Assembly: GCF_009708035.1 (NCBI RefSeq) | Contig: NZ_WMBQ01000001.1 | Span: 558,001-622,000, forward strand | Length of the DNA stretch: 64,000 nt | Direction of reading: 5' to 3' | DNA from: Hyphomicrobium album | GTDB lineage: Bacteria > Pseudomonadota > Alphaproteobacteria > Rhizobiales > Hyphomicrobiaceae | Shown here: positions 33,691 to 43,330 of the stretch, piece after piece | Position numbering within the stretch: the first letter of the stretch is position 1 | Layout: each line of letters starts with the position of its first letter | The notes under the pieces: model-generated | The model's database searches: none | What the model was told of the DNA's origin: nothing | The model's input: only the letters and a program-made list of their open reading frames with translations | Translations under genes and position numbers: made by a program

Positions 33691-34626
33691 CTATTTCCAG
33701 CAGGTTGGCCGCGGCTCGGTCGCCAGCGTTCCGTCGATGACCCGCACGGCGCTGCCGCCGATGCGGACGGTCTCCAGCTTGCCGCCGGCGACGATCAGGG
33801 TCAGCGCGATGGAGCTCGGGCGTCCCATCTCATGTCCCTGCTCGATGACGCGGCGATGCGCCCCGTCCTTGAGTCCGTCGAAATCGTGCACCAGCCCGGC
33901 GAAGCAGACCGCCGCCGAGCCGGTCGCCGGGTCCTCCGGTACGCCGAGCTGCGGCGCGAACATCCGGGCGTGGAACGACGCGCCGTTGTGCACGCACTCG
34001 CGCGTATAGAGGTAGACGCCGCCGAAGGTCGGGCCGGGAAACACGCTGGCCCACTGCCCGGGCTCGATGCGCGCCCGCGCGATTGCTTCGAGCGTCGGCA
34101 CCGGGACGAATACGAACGTGTTGCCAGCCGTGAGGCATTGCGGCGTGTGGTTCTCGAAGCCGATCTCGCGCGGCAGCAGACCCAGCGCATCGGCGATGCG
34201 ATCGCGCGACGGAGGCGCGGCACCGTTTTCGGGCAGCTTCGGCGCGTCGAACTCGGCAAACGGCGCCTGTCCTGCCCGCAGCCGCACGCCGACGCGCACG
34301 GTGCCGATCGACTGCTCGAGCACGATGATGGCGTCCTGCTCGCCGTTGACCGGCGTGGTGCGCAGCTGTGCCAGCAGGATCGCCGTGCCGATGGTGGGGT
34401 GGCCGGCGAAGGGAAGCTCGCGCTCGGGCGTGAAGATGCGCACCCGCGCCGAGTGCGCCGGGTTCTGCGGCTTCAGCACGAAGACTGTTTCCGACAGGTT
34501 CAGCTCGCGGCCGATGGCTTGCATCTGCTCGGTGCTGAGATCGTCCGCGTCGAGCACGACGGCGAGCGGGTTGCCGGTGAAGCGGCGATCCGTGAAGACG
34601 TCGAGCGTGTACAGCGGTAACGCCAT
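33691..34626 (-). CDS. PhzF-family isomerase/epimerase-like protein
   Basis: A 311-residue protein with the double-barrel PhzF/DapF fold: LYTLDVFTDRRFTGNPLAVV, then the catalytic-type glutamate region LNLSETVFVL (Glu about 46), and RELPFAGHPTIGTA. In the second barrel, FAPQLGVPEDPATGSAA is the family signature. PhzF in phenazine synthesis isomerises a diene acid, but most relatives have unknown substrates. No phenazine genes are nearby. The start is the ATG at 34626; a longer frame is a shadow. Confidence 0.92.
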   Translation of the reverse strand: MALPLYTLDVFTDRRFTGNPLAVVLDADDLSTEQMQAIGRELNLSETVFVLKPQNPAHSARVRIFTPERELPFAGHPTIGTAILLAQLRTTPVNGEQDAIIVLEQSIGTVRVGVRLRAGQAPFAEFDAPKLPENGAAPPSRDRIADALGLLPREIGFENHTPQCLTAGNTFVFVPVPTLEAIARARIEPGQWASVFPGPTFGGVYLYTRECVHNGASFHARMFAPQLGVPEDPATGSAAVCFAGLVHDFDGLKDGAHRRVIEQGHEMGRPSSIALTLIVAGGKLETVRIGGSAVRVIDGTLATEPRPTCWK

Positions 34627-34679
34627 GCGATGCAATTTCCCGTTGAGGCCGGCGCACTCTGCCCAATTATCCCCTGGGG

Positions 34680-35405
34680 TCAAGCAGACAAAACAGTACG
34701 GGCGAAGGCCAGCGCGTGGGGCGGCATGCGCACCTCGTCGATATCGGCGTGGCTGGCGACCGTGACGATGTCGGCAAGCTCGGGCTCCGCTTGGCTGCGC
34801 ACGAACCCCAGGATGCGCTCTCTCAGCTCCACGGCAGGCAAGGCGCTGCGCCACCCGATGGCGATCGCAATCTTCAAGCCGGTGAACACCAGCAGGTACC
34901 CCGGCACGCGCTCAAGCTCCGCGGCGCTCAGGCCTGTCTCCTCGCCGAGCTCGCGCGCGATGCTGGCGTCGATGTCGATGACGCCGTCGCGCACGTCGTC
35001 GCCATCGATCAGGCCGCCCGGCGGATAGATGCGCCCCGAGTTGAGTTGCCCAGGCCCCTGCTGACCCATGAGGAGGTAGCCTTCGGCCGAGCGGATGAGG
35101 GAGCAGCCGAACGTCTCGCGCACCGGCTCGCGCTCCGCGTCGGGACGGGCGCGCCAATAGAGCAGCGTCCTGAAATCCGACTTGAACAAGGTGGCGGCGA
35201 AGGCGCCCCCATCAAGGGTGTGGCTGCACGTCAGGTAGGTCACGCCATTGAACATGGCCGGGATCTGGGCGTGGCGGCGCCGCCAGTCGGCCTCGATCTC
35301 GGCGGCGTGTGCCTGCGCCAACGGCCATTCCCAATCGGTCGCGCGCAGCACGCAACTTTTAGTGCGCACACACAGCGTCTCGCCTGAAGACGGTTGCAAC
35401 GCCAT
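34680..35405 (-). CDS. NUDIX hydrolase
   Basis: A 241-residue protein with a NUDIX box, GGLIDGDDVRDGVIDIDASIARELGEETGL, that is slightly lengthened: the usual G-x5-E part is replaced by an inserted loop before the conserved RELGEETG. An N-terminal domain (about 1-90) with FNGVTYLTCSHTLDGGAF precedes it, as in ADP-ribose or UDP-sugar hydrolases fused to an extra sheet. It is followed by the PhzF gene 54 bases downstream on the same strand. The substrate is unknown. Confidence 0.85.
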   Translation of the reverse strand: MALQPSSGETLCVRTKSCVLRATDWEWPLAQAHAAEIEADWRRRHAQIPAMFNGVTYLTCSHTLDGGAFAATLFKSDFRTLLYWRARPDAEREPVRETFGCSLIRSAEGYLLMGQQGPGQLNSGRIYPPGGLIDGDDVRDGVIDIDASIARELGEETGLSAAELERVPGYLLVFTGLKIAIAIGWRSALPAVELRERILGFVRSQAEPELADIVTVASHADIDEVRMPPHALAFARTVLSA

Positions 35406-35864
35406 CGCTATCCTGCCGCCTTCGCGTCTGAAATACGCTGCTCACGCTGCGTTGCGGATATGAAATCTTAGTTTCGCCGTGAACGCACCACGCTCGTTCC
35501 ACGATGAGGGAGTGAATTCGAGGTGCGAAGGCAAGGGGGTGCCGAGGGGGACTTTGCATGCACCTTGCACAATCGAAATTCAAACGGCCAGGCTGCGTTC
35601 GCTCACCCGTGTGAGCCACGCCGTCCAGTGTCGAAGCGCACCCGCAAACCGCACGTGCGGGTGCCCGAGTTTGAAATCCGGCGGCGTCATTACCGTGATG
35701 CCGCTGGAGCGGACGGTGGAGGTCCCCGCTTCTCCGCCGTCCGTTTCTTTGCGTGCTCTGATGGGCCGGCTTGCCGCCACCGGAGCTACCGCCTGGAAGG
35801 CTCGCGCGGCTGTAGCCCAAGCTACCTCCCCAAAGTGGCTGTGCGGGCCTTCTGGCTTTCTGCC
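35406..35864. other. Non-coding gap upstream of the NUDIX gene
   Basis: A 459-base stretch between the NUDIX start and the small cysteine protein stop. It should hold the NUDIX promoter. A plus-strand frame at 35479-35868 has no ribosome site or recognisable domain, so I do not call it. No RNA gene is visible. Confidence 0.45.
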
Positions 35865-36089
35865 TTAGAGGCAGCCGAACGTCTTCGAACCGCACGTATA
35901 GTAGTTGATCATCTCGGCGGAGCAGCAGGGCTGATCCTTGCCGCAGCGCCAAGTCTTGATCTTGCCGCTCGCCGTCTTGTGCTTGCAGATCTTGGTGGCC
36001 GAGGCGGCATCGGCGCTGCCGGCTGTCAGCGTCAGCGGGGCGGCCGCCAGCACGGCGGCGATCGCGATGGACGTCAGAATGCGCAACAT
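35865..36089 (-). CDS. Small cysteine-rich exported protein
   Basis: A 74-residue protein with a signal peptide (about 1-28, MLRILTSIAIAAVLAAAPLT... ending in ADA). The mature part of about 46 residues has six cysteines: KICKHK, WRCGKD, PCCSAEM, YTCGSK and GCL. They are likely to form disulfides in the periplasm. GGAG precedes the ATG, directly next to a strong hairpin. Function unknown. Confidence 0.72.
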   Translation of the reverse strand: MLRILTSIAIAAVLAAAPLTLTAGSADAASATKICKHKTASGKIKTWRCGKDQPCCSAEMINYYTCGSKTFGCL

Positions 36090-36101
36090 GGCTGATACTC
36101 C

Positions 36102-36132
36102 CTGATGGCCCCCACACGCGGGGGACCATCAG
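36102..36132. terminator. Strong 12-bp hairpin between ilvC and the cysteine-rich gene
   Basis: CTGATGGCCCCC (36102-36113) pairs with GGGGG-A-CCATCAG (36120-36132) around ACACGC, with a single bulged A. It follows ilvC by about 40 bases on the minus strand and ends next to the GGAG ribosome site of the small gene. It may end ilvC transcription or fold in the small gene's leader. No T-run is present. Confidence 0.6.
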
Positions 36133-36171
36133 TATGCTTCAGCCGGGAAGCGCTTTGGTTGCAGCCGCGCC

Positions 36172-37308
<1,137 letters not shown>

Positions 37309-37863
37309 TTAGCCGCTCGAGGCCCCGCGGCCAATGGCGGCGATACCGGTGCGCGACACTTCGACAAGGCCGAGCTCGGTCATGATCTGGATGAACTCCT
37401 CCAGCTTGGAGGGTTTGCCGGTGACCTCGAACACGAAGTGCTCGGTGGAGGTGTCGACCACCTTGGCCCGGAAAATCTCGGCGATCCGCAGGGCCTCGAT
37501 GCGCTTCTCGCCCTTGCCGGCGACCTTGATCAGGGCAAGCTCCCGCTCCAGGGCAACGCCCTCGACGGTCAGATCGCGCACCCGGTGTACGGGGATCAAG
37601 CGCTCGAGCTGATGCTTGATCTGCTCGATGACGTCGGGCGTCCCGCGGGTGACGATGGTGATGCGCGAGATGTGCTTCTCGTGCTCGGTCTCGGTCACCG
37701 TCAGCGAGTCGATGTTGTAGCCGCGACCAGAGAAGAGGCCGATGACCCGGGCGAGCACGCCCGGCTCGTTGTCGACGATGACCGACAGGGTGCGCGAGAC
37801 GACCGCCTGGGCGGCGCCGGGGCCGACGTAGTGGCTCTTGGAAAGCGGTTTGACGGTGCTCAT
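37309..37863 (-). CDS. ilvN: Acetolactate synthase small (regulatory) subunit
   Basis: A 184-residue regulatory subunit for the acetohydroxyacid synthase that starts isoleucine and valine synthesis. The N-terminal ACT domain reads RTLSVIVDNEPGVLARVIGLFSGRGYNIDSL-type sequence, which binds valine for feedback. The C-terminal domain has LTVEGVALERELALIKV and FVFEVTGKPSKLEEFIQIM. Its ATG overlaps the stop of the preceding exported-protein gene by four bases, so translation is coupled. Confidence 0.95.
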   Translation of the reverse strand: MSTVKPLSKSHYVGPGAAQAVVSRTLSVIVDNEPGVLARVIGLFSGRGYNIDSLTVTETEHEKHISRITIVTRGTPDVIEQIKHQLERLIPVHRVRDLTVEGVALERELALIKVAGKGEKRIEALRIAEIFRAKVVDTSTEHFVFEVTGKPSKLEEFIQIMTELGLVEVSRTGIAAIGRGASSG

Positions 37864-38510
37864 GGCGTTTCCGGGCTCTTCTGTTCCGGGCTCTTGTTGT
37901 CGGCAGGTGGGTCGTCGGGCTTCGCCGCGGGCGGCGGTTCTACCGGGAGCTTGTCGCCCGTGCCCGGCCCGAGGTTCGGCACGGGCATCTTGGCGTCGGG
38001 AAACAGCGTCTTGAAGAACAGCGGGAAGCCGTGCTCGTCGATGTTCTTCTTGAACTCGGCGACGCGCTCCTTGGAGACGTTGTACTGAGCGAAGCTCGAG
38101 CCGACGCGCTGCAGCATGGTGGACGTCAGAACCTGCGGGGTGGGCGCCCCCATGCGCTTCAAAGTATCTGGCGACAGCCGGCCGTAGATCAGCGTCAGGA
38201 TCTGCGTCTCGAGGTAGTCCTGTGCGATGCAAGCCTCGAACGCCTTGGTGTACGTCGAGGACAGCCGATGCGTGCGGTAGCAGGCGTCGATGAATTGGAA
38301 CGCCTTGGTCGCGCCCTGCGTGCGCTGGATCTGCGCGAGCCGCATTGCAGCGTCCTTGATGTTCGCCGCCTGATCCCAGTCGGGCTCGGCGGCGGCGCAG
38401 ACGTGGCCCATGCCGACGATGCCGACAACGGCGAGCGCACACGCGCGCACGCCGCGTCGAAACGTCGGGCGCGCCGTCCGCTGCCAAGCCTCGCCGCCAG
38501 CGCCTGCCAT
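37860..38510 (-). CDS. Exported protein of unknown function inside the ilv operon
   Basis: A 216-residue protein with an N-terminal signal peptide preceded by an extended basic stretch (hydrophobic core ALAVVGIVGMGHVCAAAE, about 26-43). A mainly helical middle carries two cysteine pairs (DACYRTH, EACIAQD) and PDTLKRMGAP. The C-terminal tail (about 185-216) is rich in Pro, Lys and Glu. It overlaps ilvB by one base at its start and ilvN by four at its end, so it is locked into the operon. I do not recognise the family. An envelope role seems unlike that of its cytoplasmic neighbours. Confidence 0.75.
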   Translation of the reverse strand: MAGAGGEAWQRTARPTFRRGVRACALAVVGIVGMGHVCAAAEPDWDQAANIKDAAMRLAQIQRTQGATKAFQFIDACYRTHRLSSTYTKAFEACIAQDYLETQILTLIYGRLSPDTLKRMGAPTPQVLTSTMLQRVGSSFAQYNVSKERVAEFKKNIDEHGFPLFFKTLFPDAKMPVPNLGPGTGDKLPVEPPPAAKPDDPPADNKSPEQKSPETP

Positions 38511-40276
38511 CAGACCAGCACCTTACCCTCTTCGCCGATCGCCTTCTCGACCTCCTCGTCGGAGATGTCCTCGCCGAGCAGCATCTCGTTGTGCGCCTTG
38601 CCCGACGGGATCATCGGGAAGCAGTTGGCGAGCGTGGCCACACGGCAGTCGAAGATGACCGGTCCCTTGGTGTTGATCATCTCCGTGATCGCGTCGTCGA
38701 GCTCAGCCGGGTCCTCGCAGCGCATGCCGGTCCAGCCGTAGGCCTCGGCGAGCTTCACGAAGTCGGGCAGGCTTTCAGTATAGCTGTGCGACAGGCGGTT
38801 GCCGTGCAAGAGCTGCTGCCACTGGCGCACCATGCCCATGTACTGGTTGTTGAGGATGAACACCTTCACCGGCAGCTCGTACTGCACCGCCGTCGATGCC
38901 TCCTGGATGTTCATCAGGATCGACGCGTCGCCGGCGATGTCGATGACGAGCGACTTCGGGTGGGCGAGCTGGGCGCCAATGGCCGCCGGCAAGCCGTAGC
39001 CCATGGTGCCGAGGCCGCCGGAGGTCATCCAGCGGTTCGGCTCCTCGAAGTGGTAGAACTGCGCGGCCCACATCTGATGCTGGCCGACCTCGGTGGTGAT
39101 GTAGGTGTCGCGGTTCTTGGTCAGCTCGTAGAGCCGCTCGACGGCGTACTGCGGCATGATCACGTCGCGCGATTTCTTGTAGCTGAGCGACTTCTTGCTC
39201 CGCCACTGCTCGATCTGCTTCCACCACGATTTGTGCGCGGCCTTGTCGAGCTGCGGCGCTTTCGACTTCCAGATGCGCAGCATGTCTTCCAGCGCGTAGG
39301 CGACGTCGCCGACGATGGGGATGTCGACCTTGACGTTCTTGTTGATCGACGAGGGATCGATGTCGATCTGGATCTTTTGCGAGCCGGGCGAGAAGGCGTC
39401 GATACGGCCGGTGATGCGGTCGTCGAAGCGCGCGCCCACGGCGATCATCACGTCGCAATCGTGCATGGCGAAGTTTGCTTCATACGTCCCGTGCATGCCG
39501 AGCATGCCGAGCCACTGCTTGTCGGACGCCGGATAGGCGCCGAGGCCCATCAGCGTCGAGGTGATCGGGAACCCGGAGAGACGGACCAGCTCGCGCAGGA
39601 TCTGGCTCGCCTTCGGCCCGGAATTGATCACTCCGCCGCCCGTGTAGAAGAGCGGACGTTTGGCGCGGGTCATCAGCTCGACGGCTTCGCGCACGGCATT
39701 CTGGTCCGGCTTCACCCGCGGCTTGTATGTCTTGTGAGCGATGTTCGAGGGACCGACGTAGTTGCCGGTGGCGAACTGTATGTCCTTCGGGATGTCCACG
39801 ACCACCGGACCGGGACGGCCCGCCTTGGCGATGTAGAACGCCTCGTGGAGGATGCGCGCCAGGTCGTTGACGTTCTTCACCAGCCAGTTGTGCTTGGTGC
39901 AGGGACGCGTGATGCCGACCGTGTCGCACTCCTGGAACGCGTCATTGCCGATCAAGTGCGTCGGCACCTGCCCGGTGATGCAGACCAGCGGAATGGAGTC
40001 CATCAGCGCGTCGGTAAGGCCCGTCACCGAATTGGTGGCGCCGGGGCCCGAGGTGACGAGCGCCACGCCAACCTTGCCGGTCGAGCGTGCATAGCCTTCA
40101 GCCGCGTGCAACGCGCCGCCCTCTTGGCGCACCAGGACGTGCTTGATCTTGTCCTGCTGATGCAGTTCGTCATAGATCGGCAACACGGCGCCGCCCGGAT
40201 AGCCGAAGATATGCTCGACGCCTTGGTCGTTGAGTGCCGCGAGCACCATTTCGGCGCCCGTCATCGTTCGTGCCAT
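38510..40276 (-). CDS. ilvB: Acetolactate synthase large (catalytic) subunit
   Basis: A 588-residue thiamine-diphosphate enzyme that makes acetolactate and acetohydroxybutyrate. Domain order is the pyrimidine-binding part with YPGGAVLPIYDELH and the catalytic glutamate in RQEGGALHAAEG, a central FAD-binding domain, and the pyrophosphate part with GDASILMNIQEASTAVQ and NNQYMGMVRQW. The ATG at 40276 has GGAG seven bases upstream; a GTG at 40288 would add four residues. It forms an operon with the exported unknown and ilvN. Confidence 0.96.
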   Translation of the reverse strand: MARTMTGAEMVLAALNDQGVEHIFGYPGGAVLPIYDELHQQDKIKHVLVRQEGGALHAAEGYARSTGKVGVALVTSGPGATNSVTGLTDALMDSIPLVCITGQVPTHLIGNDAFQECDTVGITRPCTKHNWLVKNVNDLARILHEAFYIAKAGRPGPVVVDIPKDIQFATGNYVGPSNIAHKTYKPRVKPDQNAVREAVELMTRAKRPLFYTGGGVINSGPKASQILRELVRLSGFPITSTLMGLGAYPASDKQWLGMLGMHGTYEANFAMHDCDVMIAVGARFDDRITGRIDAFSPGSQKIQIDIDPSSINKNVKVDIPIVGDVAYALEDMLRIWKSKAPQLDKAAHKSWWKQIEQWRSKKSLSYKKSRDVIMPQYAVERLYELTKNRDTYITTEVGQHQMWAAQFYHFEEPNRWMTSGGLGTMGYGLPAAIGAQLAHPKSLVIDIAGDASILMNIQEASTAVQYELPVKVFILNNQYMGMVRQWQQLLHGNRLSHSYTESLPDFVKLAEAYGWTGMRCEDPAELDDAITEMINTKGPVIFDCRVATLANCFPMIPSGKAHNEMLLGEDISDEEVEKAIGEEGKVLV

Positions 40277-40317
40277 TGCCCACTCCACAGGATCAGCCCG
40301 GCAGCGAGGCCGCCGGG

Positions 40318-40332
40318 CCGCAATTGTTGCGG
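40318..40332. terminator. Small hairpin between miaA and ilvB
   Basis: CCGCAA and TTGCGG form a 6-bp stem around TTG, in the 84 bases between the miaA stop and the ilvB start. It could serve as a weak miaA terminator. There is no room here for a leader peptide of ilvB that I can find. Confidence 0.35.
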
Positions 40333-40360
40333 CGGAACCTATGGCGCCGAGGCTAGCGGG

Positions 40361-41293
40361 TCAACGTGCAGATTGAATAAAAGATGCGAAATTGGCGGCT
40401 GATGTTTCCATTTCTTGCGTAGATACTTCAAGCCACGCAATCATATTGCCCCGGAGCCATGTTCGCTGGCGTTTGGCGTACTGGCGGGTCTCCGCCGCCC
40501 CCATCTCGATCGCGTCCTCAAGCGTCAGTTCGCCGGCGAGATGGCGCATGAGCGGCCCCACCCCGAGCGCCAGCATCACCGGCAAGGTCGGATCGAGGTT
40601 CAGTGCCTTGAGTTGTAGCACCTCATCGAACGCGCCCTCCTTCACCATCTGGGCGAACCGCTTGTCGATGCGCTCGGCCAGCACATCGCGGTCGATCGAG
40701 ACCGAAAGCGGGATCGTGTCGTTGAGGTCGAGGATCGGCTGGCGCGGCTGGCGCTGCCACTCGGCAAGTGATGCCCCCGTCGCCTCGAGCACCTCCAGCG
40801 CCCGCACCACGCGCTGCGTATCGGTGGGCTGCAAGCGCTCGGCCATCTCCCGGTCGCGTGCGGCGAGCACCGCGTGCAACTTCATCGGTCCCTGCCGCGC
40901 CGCCTCGCTGCGCCAATGCGCACGGACGTCATCGGGGACCGCCGGGATCGGCGACAGCCCCTCCGTCAGCGTCTTGAAATAGAGACCGGTGCCGCCGACG
41001 ATGATCGGCCGCCGCTCCGCCCGGCGCGCCTCGTCGAGTGCCAGCGTTACGTCCGCTGCATAGCGGCCGGCCGAGTAGCTTTCGCATCCCGGCACGTGCC
41101 CATAGAGCGCGTGCGGCGCGCGCGCCTCCTCCGCCGCCGATGGACGCGCGGTCAGGATGCGGAGCTCCCGATAGACCTGCATGGAGTCGGCATTGATGAC
41201 GACGCCGCCAAAGTGCTCGGCGAGCCGCAGCGCCAAGCCGGACTTGCCGCTGGCGGTGGGGCCGGCAATGAGAATGGGACGCATGTCGCTCAT
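40361..41293 (-). CDS. miaA: tRNA dimethylallyltransferase
   Basis: Adds dimethylallyl to A37 of tRNAs reading U-starting codons, which improves decoding. The 310-residue protein has the P-loop GPTASGKS near residue 11, NADSMQVYRELRILTARPS, and GTGLYFKTLTEGLS. The C-terminal part carries LDLNDTIPLSVSIDRDVL and RQYAKRQRTWLR, typical of MiaA. It lies upstream of ilvB on the same strand. It fits with the other translation-support genes in the window (efp system, tRNA-Lys). Confidence 0.96.
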   Translation of the reverse strand: MSDMRPILIAGPTASGKSGLALRLAEHFGGVVINADSMQVYRELRILTARPSAAEEARAPHALYGHVPGCESYSAGRYAADVTLALDEARRAERRPIIVGGTGLYFKTLTEGLSPIPAVPDDVRAHWRSEAARQGPMKLHAVLAARDREMAERLQPTDTQRVVRALEVLEATGASLAEWQRQPRQPILDLNDTIPLSVSIDRDVLAERIDKRFAQMVKEGAFDEVLQLKALNLDPTLPVMLALGVGPLMRHLAGELTLEDAIEMGAAETRQYAKRQRTWLRGNMIAWLEVSTQEMETSAANFASFIQSAR

Positions 41294-41340
41294 GGCAGAG
41301 CACTAGCGCACCGGGCGCGTCGCTGCCATCGCCCGCCCGG

Positions 41341-42765
41341 CTAATAGTTGATCGTCGTGCGCAGCCCGAAGACCGCTGCATTTGGGATGCGAATGGTCGG
41401 ATCCTCGGGATCGCCCGAATTGCCACCGGGGTTCCAGAAATACTGGAAGTCGGGCTGCAGGTAGAACCCCTTCATGATCTCCGCGGTGTAGCTCGCCTCG
41501 AAGAGGCCCTCGAAGCTCGGAATCACCGGAAAGCCCGCATCCTTGTAGTAGTCGATGACCTGCGAGGAGACGCCGGTGTAGGCAAAGCCGACGCTGAAGA
41601 TGTCGGCGGGCCGCGCATCGAGCAGGCCGTTGATTGCAGCGCCCGCCTCGAAGTAGTGCTGAATGAGGTTGCCCTCGGGAGGCGCCCAAATGTAGGTGCC
41701 GAAGAGAGTTATGCCGCGCGGATCGCCCTTCCCCGGCACGCGATAGATCATCTGATCCCAGATCGCGTAGTAGCCGTAGTTCTTGTCGGCGGGCAGGTCG
41801 GGCACTCCGACGAGGCCGATCGGCAGGCCGTTGTTGCCGACGTTGGCCGGAACGTGATTGCCGAAGTCGCGCCAGGCGCCGAGCTTCAGCGTGCCGACCA
41901 GTTCTCCCTCGCCCTGATTGTATTTGACGTACGCTTCATAAAGCAGCAGCGGCTTGGTGAACGGGAACAGGAGGCCGTCGGGGTTGCATTCCTGCGGGAG
42001 CTCACCGTCCGGACAATTGCCGGCGGGATCATCGCTGAAGACGCCGACGAGAAAGCCGAGGTTGTCGTTCGGATTGAAAGCAACCCGCGCGCCCGGCGCG
42101 GCGAGTGGATAGGAGGGACCGCCATCGGGCAAGTTGATGCCGAGGATCGACGGCCAACCCCACGTGCCGTTGAGCAGCGCCGCAGTCGCCTCGCTGATCG
42201 CGAACTCGGAATCTGCCGAGATCTGCCCAAAGCGGAAAGTGAGATGATCGTCGAGGAGACTTTGCTGCAGATAGAGTTCGAACAAGCGGGTCGAGGGCAT
42301 GGCTTCGATGAAGCTCGCGGGCATCAGCACCCCGAGGTTCTCCGCCGTGATGCTCTCCCCGTGGATCTGATAGGCGTTGGTGAAGAACGTTAGCCCCTTC
42401 CAGCCGATCGCCTTCTCGAGGTCGACGGACAGCTCGAGGTCTAGCCGCCCGATATAGCGCGTGCCCTGCTCGAAGCCGCCGACCGGATTGCCGAGCACGT
42501 CGCCGATGTAGTTGATGGCGTAGGTCACACCGCGGCCGGCGAGCGCGGCGCGCACGCCTCCAGGGTCACGGAACTCGGGCGGAAAATTGACGGCAATAGA
42601 GGTCTCCGGCAGCCCAGGGATCCGGTCGCCTTCCTGCTCGATGGTTTGCGCGACCGCCGGCGCCCCAGCGAGGACGAGCAGCGCGCACACAAGAGCGCAC
42701 CGGCCGGGCGGCAAGCCGGCGGATGCACTTAGCTTCGCAACGACGCCACGCCGCTCGCGAGCCAT
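41341..42765 (-). CDS. OprB-family carbohydrate-selective porin
   Basis: A 474-residue outer-membrane porin. The signal peptide hydrophobic core (ALVCALLVLAGAPAVA, about 24-39) ends at an A-x-A site before QTIEQEGD. The mature part has many amphipathic strands and OprB features: YIGRLDLELSVDLEKAIGW, LFELYLQQSLLDDHLTFRFGQIS, GIYAAPEGN-like YIWAPPEGNLIQHYFEAG and a final strand VFGLRTTINY ending in an aromatic residue. It may admit sugars or other small solutes. Two cysteines in the loop GNCPDGELPQECNPDG may be disulfide-bonded. Confidence 0.92.
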   Translation of the reverse strand: MARERRGVVAKLSASAGLPPGRCALVCALLVLAGAPAVAQTIEQEGDRIPGLPETSIAVNFPPEFRDPGGVRAALAGRGVTYAINYIGDVLGNPVGGFEQGTRYIGRLDLELSVDLEKAIGWKGLTFFTNAYQIHGESITAENLGVLMPASFIEAMPSTRLFELYLQQSLLDDHLTFRFGQISADSEFAISEATAALLNGTWGWPSILGINLPDGGPSYPLAAPGARVAFNPNDNLGFLVGVFSDDPAGNCPDGELPQECNPDGLLFPFTKPLLLYEAYVKYNQGEGELVGTLKLGAWRDFGNHVPANVGNNGLPIGLVGVPDLPADKNYGYYAIWDQMIYRVPGKGDPRGITLFGTYIWAPPEGNLIQHYFEAGAAINGLLDARPADIFSVGFAYTGVSSQVIDYYKDAGFPVIPSFEGLFEASYTAEIMKGFYLQPDFQYFWNPGGNSGDPEDPTIRIPNAAVFGLRTTINY

Positions 42766-43057
42766 CGTCCCCTATCCGATCCCCCATTTTCGCCATCCAC
42801 CTGCCAGCACTGCTGGCGGCCGGACCGGCCGAGAATTCGCACGATTCGACTTGCGGTTGCCTGCATGTGCAGCAGGCTGCCCGCTCTCTCGGCTACTCGC
42901 ATTTGCAGATGATGCAGCGGTGACACTTTCGCTCCCGAAGGCAGCAATCCCGATTCGGGGCCGGCTAGGCGGCCTGCATCAGGCAAACGGGCTTGTCGCG
43001 CCGGAGCGAAGCCGTTAGCCATCTAGCTCGGAAACGGGGTGGGAAGGAGAAGTGTGC

Positions 43058-43300
43058 ATGGCAGAAGAGGCGATCGTCGCCCAGGCGGGTCCCTACCAAG
43101 TCGAGCTCACCGAAGGTAAGCCGTATTTCTATTGCCGCTGTGGCCGCTCGCAGAAGCAGCCGTTCTGCGACGGTACCCACGCGGGCACCGGCATCGAGCC
43201 GCTACGCTTCGTCGTCGACCACACCGGCACCTTCAACATCTGTGGCTGCAAACAGACCGACGACGAGCCTTTCTGCGACGGATCGCATCTTTTGCTCTAA
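43058..43300 (+). CDS. CDGSH iron-sulfur domain protein
   Basis: An 80-residue protein with two CDGSH-type motifs, each able to hold a [2Fe-2S] cluster by three Cys and one His: CRCGRSQKQPFCDGTH and CGCKQTDDEPFCDGSH. AAGGAG precedes the ATG at 43058 by eight bases; a GTG at 43052 is less likely. It precedes the Liv transporter genes by 30 bases on the same strand. A redox or iron-sulfur transfer role is known for the family; a role in branched-chain amino acid transport is not. Confidence 0.93.
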   Translation: MAEEAIVAQAGPYQVELTEGKPYFYCRCGRSQKQPFCDGTHAGTGIEPLRFVVDHTGTFNICGCKQTDDEPFCDGSHLLL

Positions 43301-43330
43301 CGTGCAGACGGCACGGCGACCGGGGGACCC

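Noticed and set aside
33691-34626. Phenazine biosynthesis gene
   Set aside because: PhzF-family proteins are widespread without phenazine synthesis, and no other phz gene is in the window.
35479-35868. 129-codon plus-strand frame in the gap before the NUDIX gene
   Set aside because: No ribosome site, no domain, and it overlaps the end of the cysteine-rich gene on the other strand.
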